Of a DNA stretch of 64,000 nucleotides, positions 12,764-24,822 are shown piece after piece (position 1 is the stretch's first letter; each line of letters opens with the position of its first letter). The notes under the pieces were generated by a model that worked only from the letters and a program-made list of their open reading frames with translations, was not told where the DNA came from and searched no databases. The translations under genes and the position numbers were made by a program. Origin of the DNA: Pseudogymnoascus destructans (Eukaryota > Ascomycota > Leotiomycetes > Thelebolales > Thelebolaceae); the NCBI RefSeq assembly GCF_001641265.1, contig NW_020167527.1, positions 1,116,001-1,180,000 on the forward strand, in the 5' to 3' direction.

Positions 12764-13612
12764 TTACCAAGGTCCCACACGCACTGGAAGGTTGGTGCCA
12801 TATGTGCCTGAGAAGAGCTGGTTCCGGATCGAATTCGGATCATTGCTTGAGTTCATGTTCGTGTTCGAGGATCCGTTCGCTCCGCCACAGTACAAATTTG
12901 AGCCTAGTGCGTTGACAGCTGCCTGCATCTGCCCGCCACTCATGGCATTGTGTTTCTGAAGTTTCTGATCCCACCCTCCGTTATGTAGTTGGATCCCTCC
13001 TCCACGCTTGCTTGCTTCGCTTATGACCCGTGCCCAGGCCCGTGATATCTCGTCGTATGCATTATCTTTGTGGTGGTTGTGGCTCGAGCTTTCCCAGTCG
13101 GGTAGTTGGTGGACTATGTTAGTGACGCTGTCGAGAAAGTCCAGAGACGTGGTGACTTGTGTTTCATGTGGAGGAAGGTAGTGAGGGACGAAATCGCTGA
13201 TAGCGTCAATCAGTTGGGTAAGTTGGATTCGAACGCGATTATATGCGTAATCGCTTCCAGTATTGCCACCGAACGGAAAGGCTTGTCGTAAACGCTCCTG
13301 GTACTGCTCGAGGACGCCAATAGTAGATGCAACAGATGGGCGTGGTGCTGATGTAACGACTTCCTGTCCGATTTCAGGGTGGCGTTCGCATATTGTTTGC
13401 AGGACGTTCCTCAGCGAGTCCGCATCGAGGGTTTCGAGGAGGCGAGGCAGTTCGAGCGGTCGGCCTATGACTTCGTTGTTTCTGATCTTCTTCGATGGGC
13501 GAGCGATGTGGCGGGATGATATTGCGGGAGACGTAAGAGGAGAGACAGACATGTCTTCGTCGAGAGATCGAGGATCTAGGTCATCGTCGGCTTTTCGCTT
13601 GCGGGCGGACAT
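12764..13612 (-). CDS. STS1: Sts1/Cut8 proteasome nuclear tether
   Basis: A single-exon gene of 282 aa. Cut8/Sts1 proteins tether the 26S proteasome to the nucleus and are themselves short-lived. The N terminus is highly charged with a bipartite-like basic signal (MSARKRKADDD; later RPSKKIR), as expected for a nuclear protein whose N-terminal lysines are ubiquitinated. The six-helix core follows (RPLELPRLLETLDADSLRNVL...ICERHPEIGQEV, then TQLIDAISDFVPHYLPPHE and SLDFLDSVTNIVHQLPDW), then a variable Asn/Ser-rich tail closing with LPVRVGPW. The start is the first ATG of the frame and matches the family's N terminus. Complete. Confidence 0.9.
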   Translation of the reverse strand: MSARKRKADDDLDPRSLDEDMSVSPLTSPAISSRHIARPSKKIRNNEVIGRPLELPRLLETLDADSLRNVLQTICERHPEIGQEVVTSAPRPSVASTIGVLEQYQERLRQAFPFGGNTGSDYAYNRVRIQLTQLIDAISDFVPHYLPPHETQVTTSLDFLDSVTNIVHQLPDWESSSHNHHKDNAYDEISRAWARVISEASKRGGGIQLHNGGWDQKLQKHNAMSGGQMQAAVNALGSNLYCGGANGSSNTNMNSSNDPNSIRNQLFSGTYGTNLPVRVGPW

Positions 13613-14399
13613 TCTGGGAGAGAGGTGGGTGGCTACAAGTCGATGACGGTCGTTAGCTACTGATGCAGTGTCGGAATATATTCAAAGAGGACGGATACAT
13701 ACGTGATATTGACGGAGATCGTCTCGGGGAGTTGTGGTGATGGGGAAAGAAAGTCGGATGTTGCTGCAGCAAAATGTTCATGATCGCTGGACCGATCGTA
13801 ACTATTTCAGAAGCTTGGAGGGAATACCAGAGTCCCCGACTATGAAACACGTAGGGGCCGAAGGCGTAAGACAGAGAAGAACTGTGAAGTGTCGTAGATG
13901 GAGGACAACGATGTTGGTGGGAGGGTTTTTGTTAGGTTGAAGTCCCAAGGTCATTCAAGCTTGACGGTCGTCCGTTGCTAGCACTCGCTAGTTGTTGCTA
14001 TCGAGGGAACCAACCTCGGGCTGACTCTCCATGGACCACCCCAACCCATAAACCATTACAGCACAACGATGAACGAACGTCATTTATGGGAAAAAAAAAA
14101 CAATTATAGAGGCGTCGCTACGTTCAAAAGGCAGCATTTACAAATATTACGCGAATACAAGAGAACATTTCGTCGAATAGCAGGGCCTAGAGCTCATTAC
14201 ACGTGCATTTTAAGAACATAAGTAACTTATGTGAATTTGAGAATTAAATTATAGGGTCGCAACTATCGAGTACGCCTGGCAATACATATATGGGCTTGCT
14301 TCCAAACCCTCCACCGACTATTTGATACAATCCCCATCCATCTAAATAGCCTTTAAAACCCCCAAAAAAAAAAAACCCGTACCCCCAGGGTGTCACATC
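13613..14399. other. Intergenic, STS1 5' region and UPF0662 3' flank
   Basis: About 790 bp, AT-rich with poly-A runs near 14090 and 14365. No coding sequence supported. Confidence 0.45.
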
Positions 14400-15831
14400 T
14401 CATCCGCTTTCCTCAGACTCTGCAGCAATCCGCAATTCATACGCAATATCAAAGCATTCAGCTAGAAGTTCGTTGACACTGGCTTGGCCCTCTGGGATAT
14501 CTCCGTTGATCGTGAATTTGCCATCAACCTTCATGTTATCAATGGAGTTTAACTAGATATAGTCAGCAGATGATCGATAAGAAGCTGAAGTGGGTAGGTT
14601 TACCTTCATACTGTAGGGATACAGCTCTCGGGGCGAGCTCACACCTCCCATTTCCCTAACCTCAACCAAACATCGCCTAAGTGTTTGGAGTTGATTGTAT
14701 ATAGGTTGGAGAGCTTCTGAGACCGGCTCCGAAGACACCATTAGGTAATATATGTAACCATAACTCCTGCGGATCAGGTACAGTAATGTTCGCTGCACAT
14801 ATAATTCTGCTGGTTTGCCTCCACTATCAAGGAAGTTTCCATTGACTCGTGCTTCATCAATCCGATCTAGTTGGCGTTGGTAGTCATAGAGATCGGTTTC
14901 TCGCAATGACCATGCTTGGGTCAGAGAGAGCTTCTCCAGTTCGTTACGGATATTGACTAAAATGTCGTAGGTCGGCTTGAAGTTCTCGGGTATCACGCCC
15001 TTATGTTCCATAACCACGTCCGCCCATTCTAAAATCCGCGTGAGGAGTTCATTGATCTCGGCGTCTCCTGCCGGAATCTCGTTTGGTGTAATCACGAAAT
15101 GCCCATCTACCTGCTGTGCCTTAATCTCTTCCAACTGATCTTTAAACTTCTTTACTTCCGAGTTCGAGAACTTAGATTTTGTGTTGGCGAGCGAGATGCA
15201 TCGCAGGATGGAAATACACTTTTGGTGTATCTCAGCCAAACCCGGGTCGAGGCGCTTGAGCCTCTCTTGGAGGCTGCTACATGCTTCTCGACAGAGCGAC
15301 GTTCGGTTTCCAAGTAAAGTAACTAAGCGATCAGAATGGACGCCCTCGGAATTCTGGATTATATTATCGAGTGATTCGAGAGTTTGCGCCACATGGTCGA
15401 GGTCTTTCGCGGAGTAGAGTTTGGTTTCGGTGAGGTGATCAAGCAGCCTCTTGATGGTGGACGTCAAGGCGTATGCTGCCGGTGCCTCGTTGTTTTTCCC
15501 AATAGTCATAAAGAATAAGGATAATAGTTGGAAGCAGCCATCTAGTACACGGTCGACTAAGAAATACAGTCAGTACTGCTTTGGGGCACTTATGACGGAA
15601 TGCAACGCCAAAACCTCTGTTCTGCTCATGAGGCCGGTCTTCTCGGACGGCATTCAATTTTTGTACTTGCTCCACAATCTTATCATATAGAGGAACAACT
15701 GTCGAAGACTTGATATATGTAGTTCGGTCTCTCTTCAATAGGTCCAAATCGGCTCGTATCAACATTAATTCATCCAGAATTAGCTGTTCTCTTGGGTCCG
15801 TCGGTATGTTCATTACCGGAGTGTCAGCCAT
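14400..15831 (-). CDS. UPF0662 / DUF2408 family protein, 440 aa
   Basis: Three exons (15831-15615, 15556-14604, 14552-14400) join in frame to 1323 nt, with introns of 58 and 51 bp ending CTTAG and TCTAG. The protein is mostly alpha-helical and carries two copies of the DUF2408 signature: DGHFVITPNEIPAGDAEINE near the middle, and DGKFTINGDIPEGQ, followed by VNELLAECFDIAYEL, at the C terminus. The family is widespread in fungi (fission yeast UPF0662 proteins) without a defined biochemical role; some members are localised to cytoplasm and nucleus. The last exon was missing from the simple ORF and was found because it supplies the second repeat and the normal C-terminal end. Confidence 0.88.
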
Positions 15832-16235
15832 GTTGATGGTGCATGGATGACCGTGGGATGCAGGAGTAGTATCGGTATGTGAGTATGGGATTTGTAAATC
15901 AGATTTATTGTCGAGCTGATGTATTCAGTGTTGCAGCATGTCCAGAGTGACATGGGGTGAGCGGGGAATAGTCAAATATCGCGCTATATCGAAATCGGCC
16001 AAGCGCACAATGGTCCCAAGCACTCGGCATTGTAGCCAATCACAGTCACCTTGTAGATGTGGATCTCCGATTAGGGCATTCGCCGCACAGATTTCAGATC
16101 TTGAAGCGAAACGCAAGATAAACCTGTCACTCGCATCAGTACATCGACAAAATAACATTCTGTCAGTGAGTGCCACGACTTATTCGGTTTTATCTCTGAG
16201 ATATATTCTAATTCCAGCAGTCGCAGATCTTCACA
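15832..16235. promoter_or_regulatory. Divergent promoter region, UPF0662 / RPP1
   Basis: 404 bp between two divergent start codons. A pyrimidine-rich stretch before the RPP1 ATG is weak. No specific element identified. Confidence 0.35.
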
Positions 16236-16759
16236 ATGTCGAACGCCGAGCTCGCAACCTCCTACGCCGCTTTGATCCTCGCCGATGATGGTGTCGATAT
16301 CACTGTATGACCCCACCGACCCTGCTTGGACGCGAAATGAAGCGCAAAATGGGAAAAGGACAACCACTAACAGATTGTAAAGGCCGAGAAGCTTCAAACT
16401 CTGATCACCGCCGCAAAGGTTGCCGATGTCGAGCCAATCTGGACCTCTCTGTTCGCCAAGGTGCGCACACCACAATCTATACACGTATGAGGAGGAGCAG
16501 TATGAACTGACATGACCGACTAGGCCCTTGAGGGAAAAGATGTTAAGGACCTGCTCCTGAACGTCGGTTCGGGCGGTGGCGCACCCGCTGCTGGCGGTGC
16601 TGCCGCTGGCGGTGCCGCTGCTGCATCTGAGGATGCCCCAGCTGAGGAGAAGGAAGAGGGTACGAGATCCCAAGTTACCACTCGTTTCCGAACTGAGCTA
16701 ATGAATTTACAGAGAAGGAGGAGTCCGACGAGGATATGGGCTTCGGTCTTTTCGACTAA
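16236..16759 (+). CDS. RPP1: 60S acidic ribosomal protein P1
   Basis: Four exons (16236-16304, 16374-16460, 16524-16659, 16713-16759) join in frame to 339 nt, 112 aa. P1 is part of the ribosomal stalk that recruits translation GTPases. All family parts are visible: the helical N-terminal dimerisation domain (MSNAELATSYAALILADDG...EPIWTSLFAK, then ALEGKDVKDLLLNVGSG), an Ala/Gly-rich hinge, an acidic stretch and the invariant stalk tail EESDEDMGFGLFD that binds elongation factors. Intron density is high, as often seen for fungal ribosomal protein genes. The start ATG and C-terminal tail fix both ends. Confidence 0.96.
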
Positions 16760-17578
16760 GCGGTTTCCGGGAGTCTCTGTCTGTACTTACCTTGCATGGC
16801 CACGGTTTTCACGGTGCAATATCTGGCTGGACGGGCGGCCTCTATAGAATGAGAACGCTTACATGACATATTGGTTCCAAGTTCTACAAGTGATTTTCCT
16901 GAATGCACTGTGAATACTTCGGCCTGCAAATTCGAAAGCGAAGGATATTTATATGGCGCAGCTATAACTCCTGGCACGACTGTTGGATTTGTGAATGAAG
17001 CGTTTTTGCGATTGTGCTCCAGATCCTACCGCTTGGAACAAGACGAAAGAACTAGTGCTGAAGCTTGGTTGGAGTCGGATGGAATGCTCAAAGCATCCTC
17101 AATTCTCCATGGTGGGAATGGCAAACTATAAAAAGCTGGACAGACTCTGACTACTCAATGCAATTGTTTTCAAAACTTGTCAAAACTCAGTGACTCCGAA
17201 GCATCCGTAATACGTCAGTGAGCTTGGGAGAGCCATGTCTTACACATGCATGAATATATTTGAACCCCAATCCATGGCAGCTTTTACAGCACTAGATTGT
17301 GCTTCAGCAATCTTTCTCAGTCCGAGCTGGTTCTATTTCTCTTCTTCTAGTTATCTCGGAGTCTAAAATCCCCAAATTATGAGTCTAGAACTTGGCTACA
17401 AGTTAAAGCAAGTAATACTAGCTTCAGGCAGTTTTGTGGCTGACAATGGATATCACGTGACTGGTTTAGTAGTTTGTAACACTTTACCCAGGAACGCGTC
17501 TACTTATGGTACAATCATGACCGCGTTATCAACGCTCCATCCCATCACATCCATCACCAAGAACATATCACACCCAAG
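16760..17578. other. Intergenic, no supported gene
   Basis: About 820 bp between two plus-strand genes. The ORFs at 16871-17131 and 17379-17642 are low-complexity or run through obvious AT-rich sequence and lack conserved features. Confidence 0.45.
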
Positions 17579-18379
17579 ATGTTCTCCACACTCCCTCCTT
17601 CTTCCCACCACGCATTCCAGTCATCACACTATGCACCAGTAACACCATCGCCGCTTTCATCCTCGCCTTTACGCGCATCACCCAATCGCGATGACATCTT
17701 CAGCTTCGACATGGCAAGCCTAACGCCGCCACAGACGAACCAGACGGAGCGAAGTAGCGAGGGTGCATATTCTGCGCGACAGACAAAGAAGAACCCCTTG
17801 ATTCACAGGAACGACAATGACAATGGGCGGGAAACACGACGGAAGTTGTTCTTACGACGCGTGAGGCAGGACAACGAAGATAAGAGATGGGAGAAGAGGG
17901 GTGGCGATGATGAGGTACGAACATTCTTGGAGGGTATATGTTTGGCAAATTGAATACTAACCTTGTTGCTATAGATTATGCGCACTATCTGGATTGCGGA
18001 GCAGAAGCGACGAGAAGAGAAACGAGCAAGAGATGCTCAAGCCTGGGCTGGCATTGATGAGGAGGACTTGGACGAGGGCCAATCGACGGAGATTGGAAAA
18101 GTCAATCCCTCTCAAGATGAAGAAATGGTCGATGAGGTTGCACAACAGGAAGACGCCGAGATGGAGGCTATGTTATCGATGCTTGACGCGGAGTCGTGGG
18201 ATCCACCTCCGAATCAAAGGAACCAGCACGATGACAATAATACACCATACGGTAGCGACGACGACGAGTACGACCAGTTGTTCATGGAGATCGGCTTTGA
18301 TGAAACGGGTGGTAACCCAGCCTCACCTCCCGTACAAAGTGGACGAGAGGCGGACCAGGATATGATGGACATGAGCTAG
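17579..18379 (+). CDS. Acidic fungal protein of unknown function, 246 aa
   Basis: Two exons (17579-17914 and 17975-18379) with a 60-bp intron that has a good TACTAAC branch point and ATAG acceptor. The first ~100 residues are Ser/Pro/Thr-rich and basic (MFSTLPPSSHHAFQSSHY; KNPLIHRNDND). A charged helix follows (QDNEDKRWEKRGGDDE, IMRTIWIAEQKRREEKRARDAQ), then an acidic tail with short Asp/Glu clusters (GSDDDEYDQLFMEIG). No catalytic motif. The helix plus acidic tail suggests a nuclear or complex-assembly protein, but I cannot name it. It is convergent with PEX19. Confidence 0.7.
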
Positions 18380-18574
18380 AGCAGCACGTGTGTCTAGCTT
18401 ACACATCGGAAGAGTTAAGCATATCTGTAATTGGCGTTCGGGGCATAGCATGTTGGGACAGGCGCGGCAGGATATCCACCGGGGAGTATATTCGCGTTTC
18501 TGTAATTTCGAGTACTACTACAGGATGATAATAAGACTTTACTATTATGTGACTAGATGATTCTCCTATATATA

Positions 18575-19772
18575 TCATTGTTGAGGACAACCTTCGTCTG
18601 GTGGTGCACCAAATGCTTCCTGTGCCGAAGCCATATCTCCTACTAGATCCGACGGGGGCGAGCCAGCGGCTTGCATCTATAGCTTGTCAGTAAGTTGTTA
18701 AAAGCGGAAATCCTGCCTCCACTTACCAACTGCATCAGCCCCACAATATATTCTCTGTCGGTCGGGCTGGCGTCTGTGTATGTCGGCTCTTCGAACTTCT
18801 TAACTATTTCCGCGACAACCTTCTGCTGTTCTTCATAGCGCTTGAGGTCTTCCTTGCTAGTGGCTGCCTTGTTCTTCTCCATCCAAGCAGGGAACTTGTC
18901 ATGTAGTTCCTTCATGGGTTCGTAGAGGATATCCTTGTTTGTCAATTGCTCCATCATCCCCAGTAGCATCTTCGAGAAGTCTTCCTCGCCACCCTCGCCG
19001 CCGAGGCCGCTAGATTGCATCTGCTTCATCAACTCGGCTAGAATGTCATCGGTGTCTTCTTCTTTGCACGCTGCCGTAGCTTGCTCCCCTGAGGCCTGGA
19101 TCTTCTCCATGGTCTTCCTAATAGTGTCTTGGAAAGATTCCTCCGCCGTTGAAGGCGCCGCAGATTTCGCAGACTGCTGGTAAGCTCCAGCAGCGTCAGG
19201 ATGAGCCCCAAAATCACCAGGTCCTTCTCCACCTTCCGTAGCGATCTTGCTCATCATCTCCTTGAACTGGGCTGCGAGTTCTGGCTGGTACTAGTTAGCG
19301 AAAGCCATTGACAATCATATATCGGTCCTTACGTTTGAATTCATGCCGCCCAAAAGATTGGCCATATCAGCTTGTAAATGCTTTGCAAAGTCTTCCTCCG
19401 ACATGCCATTAAGATCAGCCATCTCATCGGAGGCGGCCCCAGCTGTGGATTTCTCTGGTTTGGGGGCCTCGGTGGTTGCAGGTTTAGACTCGGTCTTAGT
19501 CGGGGAGAATTCGTCGAGCATGTCTAGAATAAATATGTCAGTTACAGGAAATCAAAATGCCTTGGGCTTTCTGAGTAGGTACCGTCTAGGTCGTCGAGGT
19601 CGTCTTCCTCTGGATCTGGCGCATCCTCAAAAGATTCGGGCTCAACAGCCTTTGGCGGGGTAACTTCTTTGGCATCTTGCGTAGTTTCTATAGTCGTGTC
19701 TCTAACTATGGTTTCCACGGTATCTGGGGTTGCCTTGACGTCGCCGTCAATATTGCCCGCTTTTGTCGCCAT
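18575..19772 (-). CDS. PEX19: Peroxisomal membrane protein receptor Pex19
   Basis: Four exons (19772-19583, 19523-19333, 19290-18727, 18676-18575) join in frame to 1047 nt, 348 aa. Pex19 is the cytosolic chaperone and import receptor for peroxisomal membrane proteins, docking on Pex3. The disordered acidic N terminus (DAPDPEEDDLDDLDDMLDEF) is the Pex3-binding type, the middle helices include the ELAAQFKEMMSKI segment, and the C-terminal domain contains MMEQLTNKDILYEPMKELHDKFPAWM, the hallmark of the cargo-binding domain. The last exon ends in Cys-Pro-Gln-Gln, a CaaX-type box typical of farnesylated Pex19. Introns are 59, 42 and 50 bp. Divergent from UBC9. Confidence 0.95.
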
Positions 19773-20265
19773 GTTCAGAGCGGGCCTGTGAAGCGTGGTT
19801 TATTTAGATGTCTGGCTCGTGAGAGCGGGGTTCGACAGTAACGAATTCGTAGGAGAGGATATTGTTGCTGGCCTTGGCCTGCGCGATCGTTGAAGTGAAC
19901 TGTAATGAGTGGCAAACAGTTTATGGGGATCTAGACATGAAGTAGTTTCCAGAACCCGAAATTAGAGGCCGCGGCTGTTGATGCGCCGGGCTAACACCAA
20001 GGCTGCACATACCCGATTTAACTTTCGTGGGGCTGCGACCAATTTCCGCTGACTTCCCGTTGTCACTTCACATCTCCAAATCGCACGACTCTCGCCACAA
20101 CTTCTCTACCATATTTAACACCTCTTGACGCAACAACGTAAACTACAGAAGGGCCCATACCCCTTCGACGAACTCCAGGTTGCAAGGCGCAGGCCCCATT
20201 TCAAAGCAAGCTTGGTGAAATCCTAAGAACGGGAACTTCTGTTCAGGTGAACTTCAGCCTTCAAG
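19773..20265. promoter_or_regulatory. Divergent promoter region, PEX19 / UBC9
   Basis: 493 bp between divergent start codons. It contains G+C-rich sequence around 19970-20010 and no clear TATA box. Confidence 0.4.
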
Positions 20266-20893
20266 ATGGCTTTGTGTCAGAATCGCCTCCAAGAGGAGAG
20301 GTACGGGATTTAGAGCAATACTATTCACTATTAAAGCTAATATTTGTCTTCAGAAAGCAGTGGCGACGTGACCATCCATTCGGTTTCTACGCAAAGCCCC
20401 AGCGCAATTCGCAAGGCTTACTCGACCTTAAGAACTGGGAGTGCGGTATTCCTGGAAAAGACAAGACTCTGTGGGAAGGCGGTCTATTCAAACTGAGCGT
20501 TATATTCCCAGATGGTGAGCGCACTCGAGTAGCCCATCATCAATAAGTATACTAACCTTCGCGCAGAATACCCAACGAAGCCACCAAAGTGTAAGACACG
20601 AGCACTTCCCTTGCGCAAGCGCTGAGCTAACAAGACCAGGCAAATTCACTCCTCCGCTCTTTCACCCAAATGTCTACCCCTCAGGAACCGTGTGCTTGTC
20701 GATCTTGAACGAAGAGGAAGGGTGGAAGCCAGCCATCACAATCAAGCAGATACTGTTAGGTGTCCAAGATCTCCTCGACGATCCAAACCCCGAGTCGCCA
20801 GCTCAAGCGGATGCATACAACCTGTTCAAGAAGGATAAGGCGGCTTATGAGGCCAAGGTCAAGAGGATTGTTCGGGAGAACCCTGCGCCGTAG
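20266..20893 (+). CDS. UBC9: SUMO-conjugating enzyme E2 (Ubc9)
   Basis: Four exons (20266-20300, 20354-20514, 20567-20590, 20640-20893) join in frame to 474 nt, 157 aa, the usual Ubc9 length. Ubc9 accepts SUMO from the E1 and passes it to PsiKxE lysines. Visible signatures: N-terminal helix MALCQNRLQEERKQWRRDHP, the HPN motif in FHPNVYPSGTVCLSI with the catalytic Cys92, the following EEGWKPAITIKQIL stretch and LLDDPNPESPAQADA near the C terminus. Exon 3 is only 24 nt. The start is fixed by the conserved first helix, which no other ATG supplies. Confidence 0.96.
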
Positions 20894-21792
20894 ATGCACA
20901 TCAGGACACGACGTTAAGATTGGGTTTGGGTGTTAGGGCTGGCAGTTTACGGAAGGGATTCCATGGGCGTTTACGGATTTGCGAATAAGGCTGGATTGCT
21001 AGTTTAGGCGCTGGGCAGCATGTCGCATCGTCGTGGAAGAGGAAAATGGCAGCATTTCAAGCATGATGGCTCACGAGTCCTTATCTTTGTGGTTTGGCAT
21101 GAAGAGCAGCACCAGCGATTGTTATGCATGACATCTCGGGAAACGGTTGTCTCATTCGACTGATCTGTGACGGGGCGCCTTCATTACTGGAGCCGATTTG
21201 GGGATAGCATATGGCAGATAGTCGGTGAAACCAGGTGTTATCTAGTCAAGTTGATAGGTAATTCATTGGTTGGCTGTCGTCGCATCTTGTGACCCTTTCA
21301 GACATGTTGGTTTCTGTCAATGCCATCACTGTATATGTTACGGACTGAGACGTTTGGGGCCAGGTTACTCTACTACATACAATAAATAGCATTATAATAC
21401 TCGAGTATGCCTGTCTATTAATGATTGTATTGCACTTCTTCATGAAAACTTTAATATGCTTTCTTATGGCGAATAGTAAGATGATCATCCAGTTGGCACT
21501 CGAATATTAGCGCTGACAAAGGCCAAGGCCGGAAATATCATTGAGCGAATGACGCGCAGATCTCTAACTCGAGTACTTCCGGTCCCCCCACACGTGAATC
21601 AACGGCACAGCCAACCGCCGATTGTCGGCCGCGTCCCATTAATTGGCGAGTGTGACTGTGCCTAAAAATTAATTTATAGACTTATCTATACCCCATCTTT
21701 AACCCTTGGTATTCTTGAAATTCTTGCTTCGTGTCATACCTCGGTTCTAGCTCTTCATAACCTCACGGAAAACAAGAGACAATTCTTTAAAG
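20894..21792. other. Intergenic, no supported gene
   Basis: About 900 bp between two plus-strand genes. The 3' half is AT-rich and directly precedes the asparagine synthetase 5' UTR. Only short unsupported ORFs. Confidence 0.45.
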
Positions 21793-23952
21793 ATGTGTGG
21801 AATATTCGCTTGCCACCAGTAAGTCATTCAGAATATGTTTTTTGCTTGCCACACAAACAATGGCGGGGCAATTCCCACCCCTCATTTTGTGAAGTTGCGG
21901 ACAGATTTTACCTTTGGTTGGCCACTGACTCCCCAAACAGACATCCTGATGTTGCCAAATTCAAGCCTACCGCTCTGCGGATGGCAAAGCAGTAAGTGAT
22001 TTTATATAAACTCTTTGGAAGGCAATGGCATGTTGACATTTTGCAGGATCCGTCACCGTGGACCAGATTGGAGTGAGTCACCACAACATTCGATAGCAAC
22101 AGATCAGCAATTAACATAACTTGCAAGGCGGAAACTACGTTGGCGGAAACACGAGTAAGTCTAAGAGATGTTGGATCATATTTGCAGATTGCTAACTGTT
22201 CCCAGTTCTTGCTCACGAGCGCCTAAGCATCGTCGGTGTTGGTAAGAAACACGAATTCGAACTCCACCAACACTGAAAGCTTACATTCTACAGAGAGTGG
22301 AGCGCAACCTCTTACCAACGAGGATGACAGCATCGCCCTGGCCGTCAATGGAGAGATTTACAACCACAGGGTCGTTCGCAAGACCCTCAAGACCCCATAC
22401 CATTTCAAGACACACTCCGATTGCGAAGTTATCATTCCTTTGGTTGGTTAACTGGAACCTTTTTGAGGCGAACCAAACTAAATTCTTGCTAGTATCTTGA
22501 ACATGGTATCGATGCGCCGAAATACCTAGACGGCATGTTCTCTTTTGTTCTGTTCGACAAGAAGGAAGACCGGATTATTGCAGCACGCGACCCAATCGGT
22601 ATTACCAGCTTTTACCAGGGATGGTCCAGCGAGACACCAGGAGCGGTATACTTTGCGTCAGAGCTGAAATGTCTGCACCCCGTATGCGACAAAATCATCT
22701 CATTCCCACCTGGACACATCTTTGACTCGAAGACTGGCAAGACGACTCGTTATTTCGAGCCAACTTGGTATGACGAGAAGAGAGTTCCTACCGATCCATT
22801 AGACCTCAAGCACCTTCGCGAAACTTTTGAGAAGTCTGTCCGCAAGCGTCTCATGGCGGAGGTGCCGTACGGTGTTCTGCTTTCTGGTGGCCTTGATTCC
22901 AGTTTGGTTGCAGCCATTGCCCAGCGTGAAACTCTGCGCCTGAAGAAGCAGGTTCAGGAGGCCATAGAAGCCTCGCCAAAGGAGAATGTCGATGAGGATC
23001 ATGGAGAGGGCCTTGTTGGTATTGACGACGATAACAACCTAAACACTCTTACATACCTCCCCCAGCTTAACTCCTTCTCCATCGGTCTTCCAGGGTCCCC
23101 AGATACGATTGCGGCCAAGGAGGTTGCGAAGTTCTTAGGAACAAAGCATCACGATATGACGTTCACCATTGAGGATGGTCTCAATGCTCTGTCCGATGTC
23201 ATTTACCACCTCGAGTCATACGATGTTACCACCATCCGTGCCTCTACGCCCATGTTCTTGCTCGCAAGGAAGATCAAGGCAATGGGAGTTAAGATGGTCC
23301 TAAGTGGTGAGGGTAGTGACGAAATCTTCGGAGGATACCTCTACTTCCACGCTGCTCCCGATAAGGAGTCTTTCCAGGCCGAGACTGTTCGCCGTGTTAA
23401 GAACCTCCACCTGTCGGATTGCCTGAGAGCCAACAAGTCTACCTCTGCTTGGGGATTGGAGGCTCGTGTCCCATTCTTGGATAAGGAGTTCCTTGAGGTT
23501 TCAATGAACATTGATCCAAAGGAGAAGATGATTACCGGAGACCGCATTGAGAAGCACATCCTCAGGAAGGCGTTCGACACCCCCGAGGACCTATACCTGC
23601 CAGACAAGATCCTCTGGAGGCAAAAGGAGCAGTTCTCTGATGGCGTTGGCTACGGATGGATTGATGCTCTCAAGGATAACGCAGAGCTACACGTGACCGA
23701 TGAGATGATGAAGAACCCTAAGCCAGAATGGGGCGCTGATATCCCAGACTCCAAGGAGGGTTACTGGTACAGAATGATGTTCGACGAGCACTTCCCCCCA
23801 TCCTGTGCTGAGACTGTCATGCGCTGGACACCAACATGGTCAAAGCAGACCGACCCCAGCGGAAGGTTAGTTTTCCAACAATATTTTACTGAGATACCTA
23901 CTAATTTGTTTCTAGGGCTATTGAGACCCACGTTGCGAAGTACGAGGAGTAA
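21793..23952 (+). CDS. ASN1: Asparagine synthetase, glutamine-hydrolysing
   Basis: Eight exons (21793-21818, 21941-21991, 22047-22072, 22128-22154, 22206-22241, 22294-22442, 22493-23865, 23916-23952) join in frame to 1725 nt, 574 aa, as expected for class-II Asn synthetases. It makes asparagine and AMP/PPi from aspartate, glutamine and ATP. The Cys2 nucleophile follows the initiator Met (MCGIFAC). The glutaminase domain shows RHRGPDWS, LAHERLSIVG and VNGEIYNH; the synthetase domain shows the PP-loop LLSGGLDSSL and SGEGSDEIFGGYLYFH. The first five exons are only 26-51 nt, a 5'-biased intron pattern. Intact, with a conserved C-terminal AIETHVAKYEE. Confidence 0.95.
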
Positions 23953-24822
23953 GGGATAGTCTTATCCGCAGTAATTTGATTTGTGTTTCCAAAGGATGAT
24001 CTCTTCAGCATCTCGTCATCTGGCATTTGCATGATCTTGGGTATGCGAGTTTATTTTTGAGTTAGGCGTTGCATTCTGTAATAGATGGTTTCAGAACTCC
24101 TGGAGTGGTCGAATCTGTTCCTCATAGCCACCGACCCCATGGGGGACGAGGACTAGTGGTGGGAAACGATGTCCATACAGGTAGTTTGTTTCCTACGGTT
24201 TTCCATGAGGTCTGTATTGTGTGCATGACAAATAACCTGGGAAGAAAAACGTGGTAGGGAGGGATGACATCAAACAGAGCGACCAGTAAGATCACATACA
24301 GGCACTATATATAGAAATAGATAGATTGTTTCCTATGGAACACTTGACGGTTATGCAAGGAAGCCAGCTCAATCCATCACCTACTCATATTTTACATTTC
24401 TAGAACAAATCCTGGGGACGTTATAGTGACGAAACGTGCCGTTAGATATTTATGCCCGAGGTAATTAATTCATCCTTGGGTAATTGTTGGGTGGTGGTTT
24501 ACCAACCACTGAAAACGTCACCCAAGGGGGTGTTGTCGTAGTACAACAAACGTATACCTGTAGGTACCCTATATGGCAATTAACTGTCTTATTTCCAGTT
24601 ATCGGTCTTCTCTCTTTCTCACTCCATCAATGAACCTTCAAATGCAACATAACTACAAGGAAACGAAGTTGCCGAAAGAACCTATCATCTTCGGCGCGCC
24701 AATCTGAGACTCTCACATCCTTCTTAACTTCTCTTATCACCACAACCATTCTTCGCCGGAGACTGTCATGATATGACGACCTTCAAGGTATAACCCATAT
24801 TGAATCGTACGGTACGCCTAAT
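23953..24822. other. Intergenic, no supported gene
   Basis: About 870 bp of 3' flank of asparagine synthetase and 5' flank of the RBR gene. No ORF with conserved features. A short stem (GGTGGTGGTTTACCAACCAC) sits near 24490. Confidence 0.4.
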